Source of the DNA: Dicaeum eximium
Lineage: Eukaryota; Chordata; Aves; Passeriformes; Dicaeidae
DNA: 64,000 nucleotides
Reading direction: 5' to 3'
NCBI GenBank assembly: GCA_013396995.1
Contig: VWZP01005257.1
Coordinates: forward strand, 186,001-250,000
Under the pieces are notes generated by a model, which searched no databases, was not told the DNA's origin, and was given only the letters and a program-made list of their open reading frames with translations. The position numbers and the translations under genes were made by a program. Of this stretch, positions 10,546 to 22,116 are shown one piece after another. Each line of letters opens with the position of its first letter. Position 1 is the stretch's first letter.

Positions 10546-13500
10546 TTTTTATCACCTAAAATAAAACTCTTATGGCAGGAGGGGGAAGTATCAGTCCTAT
10601 GCCTCATAAACCAGGCCTCTGATGCCACTTGGAGCCATTCTGTTCCATTATTAAAGCTGGGCTGGAAATTTTATTCATAACAACTACATTAGCCTTTTTT
10701 TTCTGATGTTTGTGCTACTTCCTCCTCAGACCCCCCCTTTTGGGGGCATTGACGTGTATAATGATTTCCTCTCTGCAGGAGCAGTGTTCATAGTATAGGA
10801 ATAAACATACGCTTTAGCCAAGGGTGAATTCATGACTTTAATTCATATTTTAAAACAAGGCAAATATTTTGCTTATAGACAAGCAGATAATGCAGTTGCA
10901 GCTGAAACTTAGGCATCAAAACACTAAGCGTGACATTTACAGAGCAGGATCCTAATGGAAGTGGCAAAAAAGGAGCAGGGCACAAGCTGTCTCCCTCTGG
11001 CAGTAACCTGTCCAGATCCTGCCTTTGCCATTAGTGACCTTGCCAGGACATAACTCTGTGCTGTTTTCCTTGTTAAACATGTGGACTTAATTTTGATAAG
11101 TCTAAAAAGGCATGGAAAGACGATGAGCTCCCTTTGGCTGAGGACATGAGGATCTGCAGAGGCTGTTGAGTCACTTTGAAGCAAAAAAGCATGAAAATGA
11201 AACAACAAGGTCTTTCATTGTCTGCCAGACATGCTGGGATCCTGGGAGCACCTGAGTGGGTGCTCCTTCATAGCTGCAAAAGGCAAAGGCAAAACATGAG
11301 AAGGAAGGAAATGCCCTGCAGAAAAAGAAATGTAGCTTTGAAAGAATGAAGAGTAAGACAGTCTGGTAAAGGGAGGAAATGCAAGAAATCTTGAAAGCTT
11401 TCAGAGGCATGAGGCTGTTGCATAGAACAGTCTCGTTCCTGCAAAGACACACAGTTAACGTTAGAGGCAGAGCAGCCCCATCGGACAAATCTGAGCACAC
11501 ACTTATGTGGTAACTTATGTTACCACATCTGTTTGTGGGCTTAAATGCCACCTTGGAAATGTGAAAGGTAGACAAGTCAGCATCTCTAGAAATCCAGAAC
11601 TGGGGCTGATCACCCAGTGCTCCCTCATGGATGGCAAAGCTCCCCAAAGAGACCTCATGTTCCTCTCCCACTTGAGCAGGTGTGCAGTGTAACCAAGGCA
11701 TGCACAGCTTCACGAGTCACATCAAGTTCATGTCTGAAGCAACTCACACAAAGCAGCAAACAACATGCAAACACTCAAAATCAGCTGCATCCCAAGAGCT
11801 GAATCCTTTAGCCATTTGTTACCCAGGGTTACAGATGCAGGAGCTGCTCAGTGAGCTGCAGACACAGGGAGATCTTGTTTATCTGGGGAAATGTGTCCTT
11901 CATCCCCTTGCCTTTGCATGTGTATAACCCAGCTGCCCTGTGGCCTTTAAGACATTGTCCTACGGGCAAGAGACAGCATAATGTGTTTCAGGCTTCAAGT
12001 GTTCTGTGCCCCAGTGGCCTGATAAATAAGCACATGCCCAGCACCCACCCAGATGCTGTCACAGGCAGAGCACCAACAGCTGGATTCACTCTGCCCTTAT
12101 CTCCAGCAAGAGCTGTGTCCTTCCCTGAGGAGCAGCCAATTTTCATGGCACCTGTAGAATAATTCACCCTGAGATATCCATCCCACCATCAGACTGGAAT
12201 GAAACAGGGTCACAGGGGTTTGGGGAGAATGGGCAGGTGGGAACAATAGACAGCCAGATGGGCAGCGTCATCAGCCTTGTTTCTTTAGCAAACCAAGCTA
12301 AAAATAATAACAGCAAGAGACAAATATTTGAGAAGCTGAGAATAAGGCACAAATGTCAATGATGCATGTGAATCATAGGGCCTAAAAGGATGCCTGGGCT
12401 ATCTCAGGCAACTGCATTGTGTTATTCCTTTCACACACCATCCTCAAGGATGGTTTGCTCTTTCATTCCACCTACTCAGTGGAAAGCTTGAGTTACCCTT
12501 TATTCATCTGGTCAATGAACACATCCTCCTAACTTCCATCTTAATTTGTCTTACTTTCTTGGATAACTTCATTGAAACAAGAACTTACACTGGACTCAAT
12601 GAATTTTAAGCCAAAAGGAAAATTATGAAGTCAGGTAAAATAATGTCAGCTATAGAAGAACCAAGTGTTTGGAAAAGACAGACTGCAAGAGGCCTGTTGA
12701 TTTGCATACATCTGAATGATGTTTCTCTGTGTTTGTGTAACACCTCTCAGAAAATGTATTCAGGAAGCCAAAGCTGGACCACCACCCACATTTCTGAAGT
12801 CCAGTCTCACAAACATTGGTTTAAGGTTTCACCCTTTTATTTTCCCTGGTACTGATGCTATTTCTAGAGTTCACAAACCCTTTGTTCTACAGTGAGATAC
12901 TGTTCTGAATGGAGCTGGGGTTGGAAAAAGGAAAAAGACCATTTTACTGTTCAAAAATCCTTGATTGTTGCAACATGTCTTAAATTAAAAGTGAGGCTGA
13001 GGGTGAAATAGGAGTGAAAAGACAACCAGAAAGTATTTTTATATGCTAGGAAGTACTGCCTTGTGCAATGACTTTTCTAATGAGCCTCCACTTGATTTCT
13101 TGAGTGGCAGTTTTTCATACAACACCCACCACCTCACCTGAAATCCACAGCAACAACAGAGCTGATGTGTTACTGCTGTGTAGGAGTCCTGACATTGCTG
13201 CCTGGAGGAGGCAGCCCCAGGATGGGACTGCAGGCTGTCAGAAAATAGTTACTACTGCATGTCAGAGGCATGTTGTGCAGTGAATGCACAAGCTTCACCA
13301 ACCTGTATTTATTTAGGTGTGGATCAAGTAAGGCACCTTTGGTCCACCTGTACAGCTGGACCTTGCTTTTTCTCTTACTCTTCACAGTAGTTTGTTTTGT
13401 AGCAGCCTGTGGAGGAAAGGGTCAGGTTGAAGGAGCTTCTCTAGCAAGTGATTAAAAAAACCAAATATAGTCTGTGCTGTGAAAAGCTCACCGGGCACAC

Positions 13501-16500
13501 ATCAGGCACTGCAGAGGGGTGAAATACTGTGAAAGGGAAAATAGCAAAGAGACAGCATAGCAGCAGGAGCAGAGGGACTAATTTTTTCTAATTGCGGTAT
13601 TTGGATAAGGAGAAATAGAAAAGTCCAGAGTAGTCTTCACATCCTGAGGGTGGAGGACATGGGGTGGCTTATTTAAAAAGAAAAAGTATAAACAAAGGAT
13701 TCCTGACTCAGTGTTTAGGTATGACAAGTAGGTGCTGTGTTAATCGAGGAACTTTTCAGGGTGGAGCAGTCACCTGAGGATCCTGAAAAGGATGTGTCAT
13801 GAAGGAGAAGGCCTGAAGAGTCCTCTTGAGCCCATGACCACACCAGCCACAGTCTGGACCTGCTGCAGTGGATACAGTGGATATATGGCAGTGGATACAA
13901 ATCCAGATTTGCCCCCAGCCTGAGGTCTTCATACAAATTCTCTTCTAGTTAATAAAATGCCTAGAACTTAAGCAGCAGTCCCTCCCCAAAGCACGATGAC
14001 TGCTTCTGATCAGGAGGTGCACTCTGTGCTTCCCAGAAACCAGCAGCTCCCATTAGAAACAAAAGACCCAGTCCTTTATTTCAATGTCCCAGCAGCAGAA
14101 GCACAGGGAGCAGTGGCAACATTGGCAGCAGGCAGTGGGGTGGAGGGAGCAGCTGAGCACGGATCCCGGGGAGAAAACCATGATCTTTCACAGAGCAGCT
14201 TTTGTTTGCATGACAGGATGGAGGAGAAGGGGAAGGGCTGCAGTGAGGTGTCAGATAATTGTCACCTGGGTGTGAAGGGCTCTCCGAGAGGCCAACGGGA
14301 TGCTTTGCCAGCAAGGGCACATCAGTGTCTGGGTTTGCCCGTTTTGTAGCCCAATGGCACCATTGCCCCCTGCAGCTGTAAATGCCAGGCTGACGGGGCC
14401 ATATGCAGGGGAAAGGCTGCCCAAATCAGGGCATGCTGTGTCTGCTGGCAGCACACAACATACCAAGCAGGACTGAACACACTTCTGGACTCCTTGCTTG
14501 CTGACAGGGCATGAGGTGGTCACCCACAGCTCTCCTGGGAGACAGGCAGTGCTTTTGTGGTGGAACAGGTCCAAATGCATTTAGAGGGTTACCTTGGGAG
14601 GAGAGGAACTGCAGCCTACAATTGCACTTATACCTAACAAGAAGGGAATGGATGGACAAATCCTGCTTAGGAAAGGTGCAAGGTGAGGTCCTCTGTAAGC
14701 ACCAGCAGTGTCCCCTACCACCATCCACCCCTGCAGCACCATCCCCAGTGGTGTCCCACAGCTCTGACACGTGAGCAGATGGGCCAGCACAGAGCTGCAC
14801 ATCCATCACTTTGTCACAGACCCTAATGTCTGAGGAACCCAGAAACCCTATATCTGGGATCTTCCTCTGTCTAAGGCATTGTCCAGTTGAAGGATGAGAC
14901 TGACCTACACTGTACAGGCATGAGAAGAAGACAGTCTCCATATTAATGAGAATCTCTTCTTCTGTGAACAGAAAAACAAAAATACCCCCTGAAGGTCTTC
15001 TCTAGATCAAAAAATTGTGATTCCCAAAAATAATTGGCCACTGTGAATTCCTACATTGTTGTTTTTTGGGGTTTTTTAAATAAGAAATACAGACAATTCA
15101 CATAAATGTAAATTAGATTTACAGAGGTTCAAGAGAAAGTTTTTTCTTTATTATTCCTGCATATTTTTGTATCTCGTTGTGAGGACATCTTCTGCTTCAG
15201 CAGGAGCTATGACAGGATGTGAAGCTGGATATTCAGCAGCTCAGTGCTTTGTCAGTTCTACAACTGCAGTTAACCTCGAGTGAGGACACTATTGCTGAAA
15301 TATAATAACAAGTTACTGGGCAACATTATCTCCTGTTTCTCAAGTGATCAAACAAATTATTCATCTTTCTAGACTGAACCTAAACTGACATTGACCTTTT
15401 CATTTAAAGCAAATAAAAGATCTCAGACTACCCAACATAAATGATGGGGTTTTTTTTTGGTATTTTTTCCCCCTTAATTAAATGAAAGTGGGTTTTGTAT
15501 TTTAAACATTCCCACACACTTTTGAATGAATGCAATTTTTTTTTTCTGGGATTATTCATGCATTACAACAGCAGGCTGAAAACAGCAGTGTTAATTCCCC
15601 CGTGATTCCTCCAGAATGTATAGGGTGCATACAGAGTTACAGTAGCTCCTGGAGACCTGCCATACAGGGCTTTATTGTGCCAAGTCATGCACAGAATAAT
15701 AGGAAATGGCAGAGTGTACTCCAGCATTTCCACTCTAAAGCAGAAGCTTAACGTGATGAAGAGGCTTGGAACAGCAAGAGGATGCCCTCCTTTCCCCATT
15801 GCACAGCACTGCACAACATGTGCATAGTGACATTTGACAAAGCAAAACCTGGGCCATTGCACAGCTCCTTTCCTGGCTATGTCCATCCCTGCTTAGCCAT
15901 GGGATAAGGCAGGGCAGAGGCAGAAGGAAAATGGAGGGTATGGATAAAGAGGTGAACCGTGCCATGGCTGGGGGTGGCTGGGGCATGTGGGCTGGTCATG
16001 CTGTGGGGCACAGCTGCCCGTAGGGTAAGTCACAAGCAGGGTGTCCCCAGGGCCATTGCCATCAGTGGGTTCCCAGAAGCAGTGGGAGACAAGGGCTAGT
16101 ATGGGAGCGTGGCTGGGCTGTCCCACAATACCTGCAAGGCTGTCCCTCTCCAGAGTGCCCTAAGGAGCCTTGACTCCCTGTGATCCTTCCTTCAGTATGT
16201 TCCACCACCAGCAGGATGCCCCACAATGGAGCAGTTTGTGAAGAACTGCAGCCCATGGGAAGTTCTTATGAAGTTCATGGAGTTCATGGAAAAGTTCATG
16301 GAGAATTATCTCCTGTGGGAGGAACCCCCCCACTGGAGCAGGGGAAGAGGGTGAGGTGTCCTGCCCTGAGAAGGAACAGCAGAGACAACGTATGATGACT
16401 GATCACAGTCCTCATTCCCCATCCCCCTTCAGGTCTGAGGTGAAGGAAATAGAGAAAATTGGCAGTGAAGCTGAACCCAGGAAGAAGGAAGGGGTGAGGG

Positions 16501-17709
16501 GAAGTAGCATTAAGATTTGGTCTTGTTTCTCATTACCCTACTGTGATCTGATTGGCAATAAATTAATTTAATTTCCCCAAGCTGAATTTGTTTTGCCCAT
16601 GATGGTAATTGTTCAATGACCTCTCCTTGTCCTCATCTTGACCGTGAGCTTTTCATCATATTTCCTCTCCCCTGCCTAGCTGAGGAGGGAAGTGATGGTG
16701 CAACTTTAGTGAACACCTGTCATCCAGCCAGTATCAACCCACTGCAAGGGATTAGGGACTTTCTGAGCAGGAGACTTTATCTGCAATATCATTCTTAATA
16801 ATCACAGTCAGAGGTAATTTGTTCAGTCTGTCATGAATATTTGTATGGTTTCCACTTCACAATTTGTATAGCAACCAGTTCCATCATTTTATAGGTACTC
16901 TGTAAAAAAAGTTCTTTCTTTTCTACTTTTGTTAAAACTCGACAGCTGGAGTCCCTCTAGTTCTTACAATGTGAGAAATAGTAAATGACCTTTACTTCTT
17001 TCACCCTTCTCTATGGCATCCCAAGTTCAGTGGGCCCCAATGGGACATAGAGACCTCTACAGGACCTCAGCTGCCTGTAACCCAGGTGAAGACTCCTGAT
17101 CCACTTTGCTTCTTTTAGTCAGGAAAGCCCTTTATACTCATATTCTTATCTCGAAATTTTCTAGCTCTGAGATGGGGGAAAACCACTGCATCCTGCATTC
17201 ACAGTTGGACCTCTCATTACTTAGTAACATAACAGTTTTTGACCTATTAATTATTCATTTCCTAACCATAACCTTACAAAACCTTTAAGCCTTTTTGCAA
17301 TAGCACTATCTTACCTCTTAGCTAACAGTTTCAAACTGCATTGTCTAATATGCAGGAAACGTGACCTGACTTTTCAGTGCTTCCCACAATTCCCATTGAA
17401 GTTGTTCTACTCAAATTTCCCCTGAAGTGCAATCAGGTAAAGATATAAGCATTCCTCTATGGAATTAACCTACATATTTCTAGTGAGCAAACAACCATCT
17501 GTCTCTAGCTGAAATATGCACTCTGCAGAACATGCCTGACTAAGCCCTGGTGTTGCCTATGCCTCCCCTGTGACAGTCCTGAGCACTGGAGATCACCACA
17601 CTGAGGATGAAGCACTATTTTACCCCACAGAAACCTGCTGGTTTCAAGAAATGTTAGCCAGACTTTAAAAGGAGTCCAAGCCATTAGAAATTATTGATTA
17701 AATTCAAAA
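10546..17709. other. non-coding sequence, no gene seen
   Basis: About 7.2 kb without a recognisable gene or CR1 copy. Minor structure includes a C7-T4-G5 quasi-palindrome at 10731-10746, a short imperfect repeat of 'cagtggatac' near 13866-13898, and three close copies of 'agttcatgg' at 16272-16301. Open frames such as 11171-11713 on the minus strand (180 codons) look like chance. Confidence 0.4.
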
Positions 17710-17752
17710 AATATATGTATATATTTATCTATCTATCTAAATATCTATCTAT
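17710..17752. repeat. AT and (ATCT)n microsatellite
   Basis: An alternating AT stretch (atatatgtatatat) leads into imperfect ATCT tetranucleotide units interrupted by AAAT. Simple sequence repeat. Confidence 0.9.
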
Positions 17753-18047
17753 GAGGAAAAGGAATGGCACCTAAGCAAATGCATCATGAGCTGGAATTAG
17801 GCTTAGTTGTAGTGTTAGCCCTGGTGGTTGCCATCTGACTTAACCTGGTAAACTACAGAGCCAGGCTGAGCTTGCTGTGTCCACATCCATGCCCATATTT
17901 CCCTGTGTGTTCTGCTAGGCAATCATAAGAGAAAAATCCATGGTTTTATGTGCTTCAGCAACTCAAAACCTCTGGTTCTTCCTCATTCAAGTGCAGGAAA
18001 ATGCTGTTGGGTCTTGTTGAGTAGAGTAGGGGGGTCATGGGGAGGCA

Positions 18048-18535
18048 CCAGGAAAATGCACACCTAGTAGAGCGCAGCACTACACCAATTTTCACCTCTC
18101 CACATATTTCTTATCTGTGCCACCCATGGTGCAGGGACCTCAGCCTCAGTAGAAAGCTGCCATTAGGGTTAAGGGTTAGGATTTGGATTCAGAGAACCAC
18201 CATGCCTACAAGCTCCACAGACCAGGGCTGACAAGGCGTGTCAAGGAGAGCCTGTCACTGCACCAACATTGCTCCATCTGCAGCGTCCTGATCTTGACAA
18301 CTCATGGTAACAGGGACATTAGTGTCAATCCCAAGCCTCCATTAGGGTTAAGGAAACAGCCCAGAGACCTACAAAAGTGATAGCTCCAGGGACACCAGGG
18401 CTGGAGAAGGCATGCTAAGGGCAGCACAACACTGCACCATCACCAGTCTGTCCACATGTTTCTTACCTGGGCAACCCACAGTACATGCTACCTCAGTCTC
18501 AGACACACGTGAAGGCTGTCAGTGGTCTCTGGTGA
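18048..18535. repeat. degenerate tandem repeat, unit about 175 bp, just under three copies
   Basis: The same string of landmarks recurs. 'cactacacc', 'cactgcacc' and 'cactgcacc' lie near 18078, 18255 and 18429, 177 and 174 bases apart. Each is followed by a 'tcc' plus 'cat/tct' block and then a 'cat/aca' plus 'gg..acct/catt' block. 'cattagggttaa' occurs at 18161 and again at 18340. 'cagggctg' followed by 'caaggcgtg' or 'gaaggcatg' marks the end of units one and two. Copies differ at many positions, so the array is old. Unit one carries the telomere-like string TTAGGGTTAAGGGTTAGG. Confidence 0.7.
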
Positions 18536-19284
18536 AATATCTCAGCCTCTCAGCATTGGAAATCTTCTCAGTCTGATGTCAATGTTGTAGCCCTGAGAAG
18601 GGCTATCAGGGACTTCAGAAGAAGAAGCACAAAATTGAATCAGACCATTCTGGAAATACTCTAACAGAAATGTTTTTACCCTCCTGTTCATTCAGAGTAC
18701 AAACATGCCTTGTACTTAGGATCCTCAGCCTTTCCAGACCTCACAGAGGTTTTACTTATTTTTTAATGCTTGCTAATCAAACTGGGTATTTCTATTATCC
18801 AGAAAAAAATCTGGTTTTCTTTTGATTCCTACTGAATTCCTGACCAGAGTGTTATATTAAAGTTCCTAGAATAATTCAGCACAAATTTGGAAATTTACTT
18901 TGGGATTGAATTTTGTAGCAGGGACCTACCTCACACAAACATTCACAAAAAAAGTTATGCAAAATGATGTCTGGTTCTTACACAGCTCTTCTCCATAGAC
19001 CTCAAAACTCTTTGCAAAACAGGCCTATATCACTTCACTTTCCTTTAAAACTGAGATGACTCATTTTTATCTAATAAATCAGGAAATTAATTATTTCAAA
19101 CTTCTGGTCTCACTCCGGCGATCTGCCTAATAGTCTATACAGCCTCACAGAAAGTAGATTAAATTATGGACAGTGTGGCCATATGTAGATCTCCTGACAC
19201 ATGTGCATCTCCTGGGCATCTTTGTGTTGCACAGCCACACAATGTGCCTGCACTGGCCCACACCATGTCACTGCTGAGCATTCT
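18536..19284. other. non-coding sequence, no gene seen
   Basis: Unique AT-rich sequence between the tandem repeat and a CR1 fragment, with nothing recognised. Confidence 0.4.
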
Positions 19285-19590
19285 TGAGCAGTGTGGGCCC
19301 TTAGGGCAAAGCAAACGCTGGGCTGTGGTAGCAAAAGCATGACCCACAGGTCAAGGGAAGAAGCCATTGCCCTTTACTTAGCAGCTGTGGGATCACATCT
19401 GGACCAAATGCTGTGTCAGAGTTTGGGCTCTCCCATATTGAAAGGCTTGGGCACCATAGAGCAATCCCACTGGATAGCCACCAAGCTGGCCAGGTGACTA
19501 GTCCATGGCATATGAGGGGAGGCTGAGGGAGCTGGTCTTGTTTATCTTGTAAAAGACTTGAATTTTTCCTATGTTTCCATGATTGTGGGT
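19285..19590 (+). repeat. CR1 LINE fragment, old, plus orientation
   Basis: Diverged CR1 ORF2-to-3' sequence. Landmarks are 'cccacaggtcaagggaag', 'tgtgggatcacatctgga', 'gccaccaagctggccagg', 'catatgaggggaggctgagg' and 'gagctggtcttgtttatctt'. It then jumps by an internal deletion to a 3'-tail-like 'tatgtttccatgattg'. The many substitutions suggest an older subfamily than the copy at 437-1113. The 5' boundary is approximate. Confidence 0.7.
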
Positions 19591-21716
19591 TCTGAAGACC
19601 CTAGAAATTGTACTAGTTTAACAGTGGGTAATAAATCCCTGAATAGGCTCTGTTTACCAGTTACCAAACATTTGACAAGACTTTGGGGTGAAAATCACAG
19701 CGTGTAAGTTAAGATAGTTATCAAGAGCTTTAAAGTCAACTCTAATGTGAATTTTGCAATTTTTCCAGCTCTTCCCTGTTAAAGATAATAAGTTCCATGC
19801 TGAACTGAGGAGCATTCAAAATACTAATCTAGACAAGGTGTCTGATGCCATATTTAGCACATAATTTAAAAGGAAGCTTGAGCCCAATCTGTCTTTTATA
19901 TAACCCATTATACTAAATCCCAAAAGGTGGAATAAGGCTACTAGAATCAGCTGATACTAAGTGAAAATGTGAGTAATGCTTGAATGTTTCAGAAATTTTT
20001 TTTCCTCCATAGTTAGCAATGTATGAGTCACTCAGGCTCCCTAGCTACTGCACTGCATGAATGACTCAAAACTCCATCGAGAACGGAGGCACAAGCAGTT
20101 CTCTCTTTGTGCCAGATTCTCTCCTTTCAAATCACCCTTGCTGTATCTCACCCACTTCAAAAAAAAAAAAAAAGAGACTCTCTTTCCCCATAACTTCCTT
20201 CCACCATCCCCATGCAAGCCCAGATAAAGCATTGTGCACAATGATGGTCAGTGCTCATTGTGATTGAAAAACACAGGCTATGATGTGTTAAAGTGAACTC
20301 AGTTTACCTTTTTTAAGAAGTGATAATGTACATAAACTAGTTGCTTTGCTGAGCTCCTCTGAAGTTCTTGGAAGAGCAAGAACATTGCACTTTTAATCAT
20401 GTTGGACCCAAATGTCCTCTATGGAATTTTCCTGTATAGCAGAGCTCAGTCAGGGGTCTTGGAAATGGTAGTCAATCATTTCTTCGAGAGAAAGTTTTAA
20501 ATTCTGTTCATTGTGGACTTTGAAACATCTCAGTCCCCAAAGACCTGTACAGTTTTACAAACTAGTAATCCCCCTTTAGTTTAAATGGGATGAATTGCTG
20601 CTGAGAGAACTCATTTTAATTTGTACTAGGTATCTCCATCAGAACAACACACACAACCCCATTTTGACTAATGACTGGCTAGCCTGAACCTAAGTTCCCT
20701 CTGCAGAGCTCTGAGAAGCTTTTCAGAGTCACAGGCAAATCTGTTCTTGGTGTCATATTTCCACTTTCTCATCATTTGATGCATCACATGAGTCATTTTC
20801 CAGGGACTGAAAGGTGGAGAGGGAAAAATCATGCTGGACTGTATATTACTTGTCACTTGAAGAAAATATGCTGCATAATCTGGCTATTTCCTAAGCCCAT
20901 TACCTCACCCCTAGGCTGATCACCAGCTTCTTATTCTCTCATCACATTTATGTTGCATGGGGTATTTTGGACAGTGATCATTTCCTCTTCTCAAAACCCA
21001 TCCTCCATAAGATCAGTCTGACCTTTTGGTCACATAGTGGGAAGAAAGGTACACAGCCATTTGTCAGAGCAGATCTCAGTAAGACAAGCCACTGGTTTCA
21101 GTTCTGCAGTCTGTTTCCTATTTATAAGAAAGTTACCAAGTTCAGAAGGAATGACTGTGAATTGTTTTCCTCAGCCATGTTTCCCATTTGTAATTCAGCT
21201 TTTTCAGAAGTTGTTTCATTCTCTTTGATTCTTCAGCCTTCTGAATACAACATCTTTATACAGACAAAAGCAACAGCTGTCCAAGGGTCATGAGCTCCCA
21301 ATGCTATTAACACGGAGTCTTCTTGCTAGGATTTCTGTTTCAGAGTTAACCATTTCCCTGGTGGCTGCCTTAACCATCTGATTCCAACAAAGTGATCCAA
21401 GAGTGAGGTATCCTGCTAAGTAGACAAAAGGCTTCACGGCCAGACAAACTTTCTTTGGATGAGTCCCTTCAGCTCGTCCAGAGTATGTTCTGTTGTCGCC
21501 ATGAAACACAGAATTCTTCTGGATCAGTCAATTTTTACCCTGGGACTTCTGAAGCAATTTTTGATCACAAGTCTCAAATTGTGGTCACAGACTGCTGGCT
21601 TTGTCCTCTCTTTTGGCTGACACAGACTCCTTCTGTTAGTGTTTAGACATCTAATTCAGGAGTCTAAGTTATGCTCTAATCATCTGAGAATGCAGATATC
21701 CAGAAGAACATGGATA
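19591..21716. other. non-coding sequence, no gene seen
   Basis: Unique sequence with a 16-base A run at 20159-20174. No gene, CR1 or RNA recognised. An open frame at 20967-21293 (plus, 108 codons) has no recognisable feature. Confidence 0.4.
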
Positions 21717-22116
21717 TGTGAGGAGCAGGAGATGGAGCTGGGCTTGCTCAGCCTGAGGAAGAGAGAGGTTGGAGTAATCTCGTTGTTGACTACAACTACA
21801 TTATGATATGATATAGAAATGGCAAACTCTTCTTAGAGGTGTAGAGGAATCGGATGAGAGGCAACAGACACAAACGGCAAAACCAGGAATTCCAATCAGA
21901 TTTTAGGAAACATCTTTTCGCTATGAGGACAGCAAAATATTGATACAGGTATTGGCATCTCCATTTTTGGAGCTATTCAAAACTCATCCAAACATAGCCC
22001 TGAACAACTTGCTGTAACTGGATGTGCTTTGAGTGAGGGATTAGACAAGAGGACCTCCAGGGGCTCTTTCCAGCCCAGATTTTCCTACAGCTCAATAATT
22101 CTGTGAGTTTGCAGGA
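21717..22116 (+). repeat. CR1 LINE 3' portion, plus orientation
   Basis: Landmarks in CR1 order are 'gagctgggcttgctcagcct', then 'cagattttaggaaacatctt', then 'ctgaacaacttgctgtaact', then 'gaggacctccaggggctctt', and finally 'caataattctgtgag' at the tail. About 400 bases of a diverged 3' end remain, with the ORF2 end decayed. Confidence 0.75.

Noticed and set aside
11171..11713. 180-codon minus-strand open frame
   Set aside because: No motif or homologue recognised, and there are no flanking splice sites or promoter. The plus strand is equally open in parts.
18161..18180. Interstitial telomere array
   Set aside because: Only three imperfect TTAGGG-like units occur and they belong to a longer tandem-repeat unit, so it is not a telomere remnant by itself.
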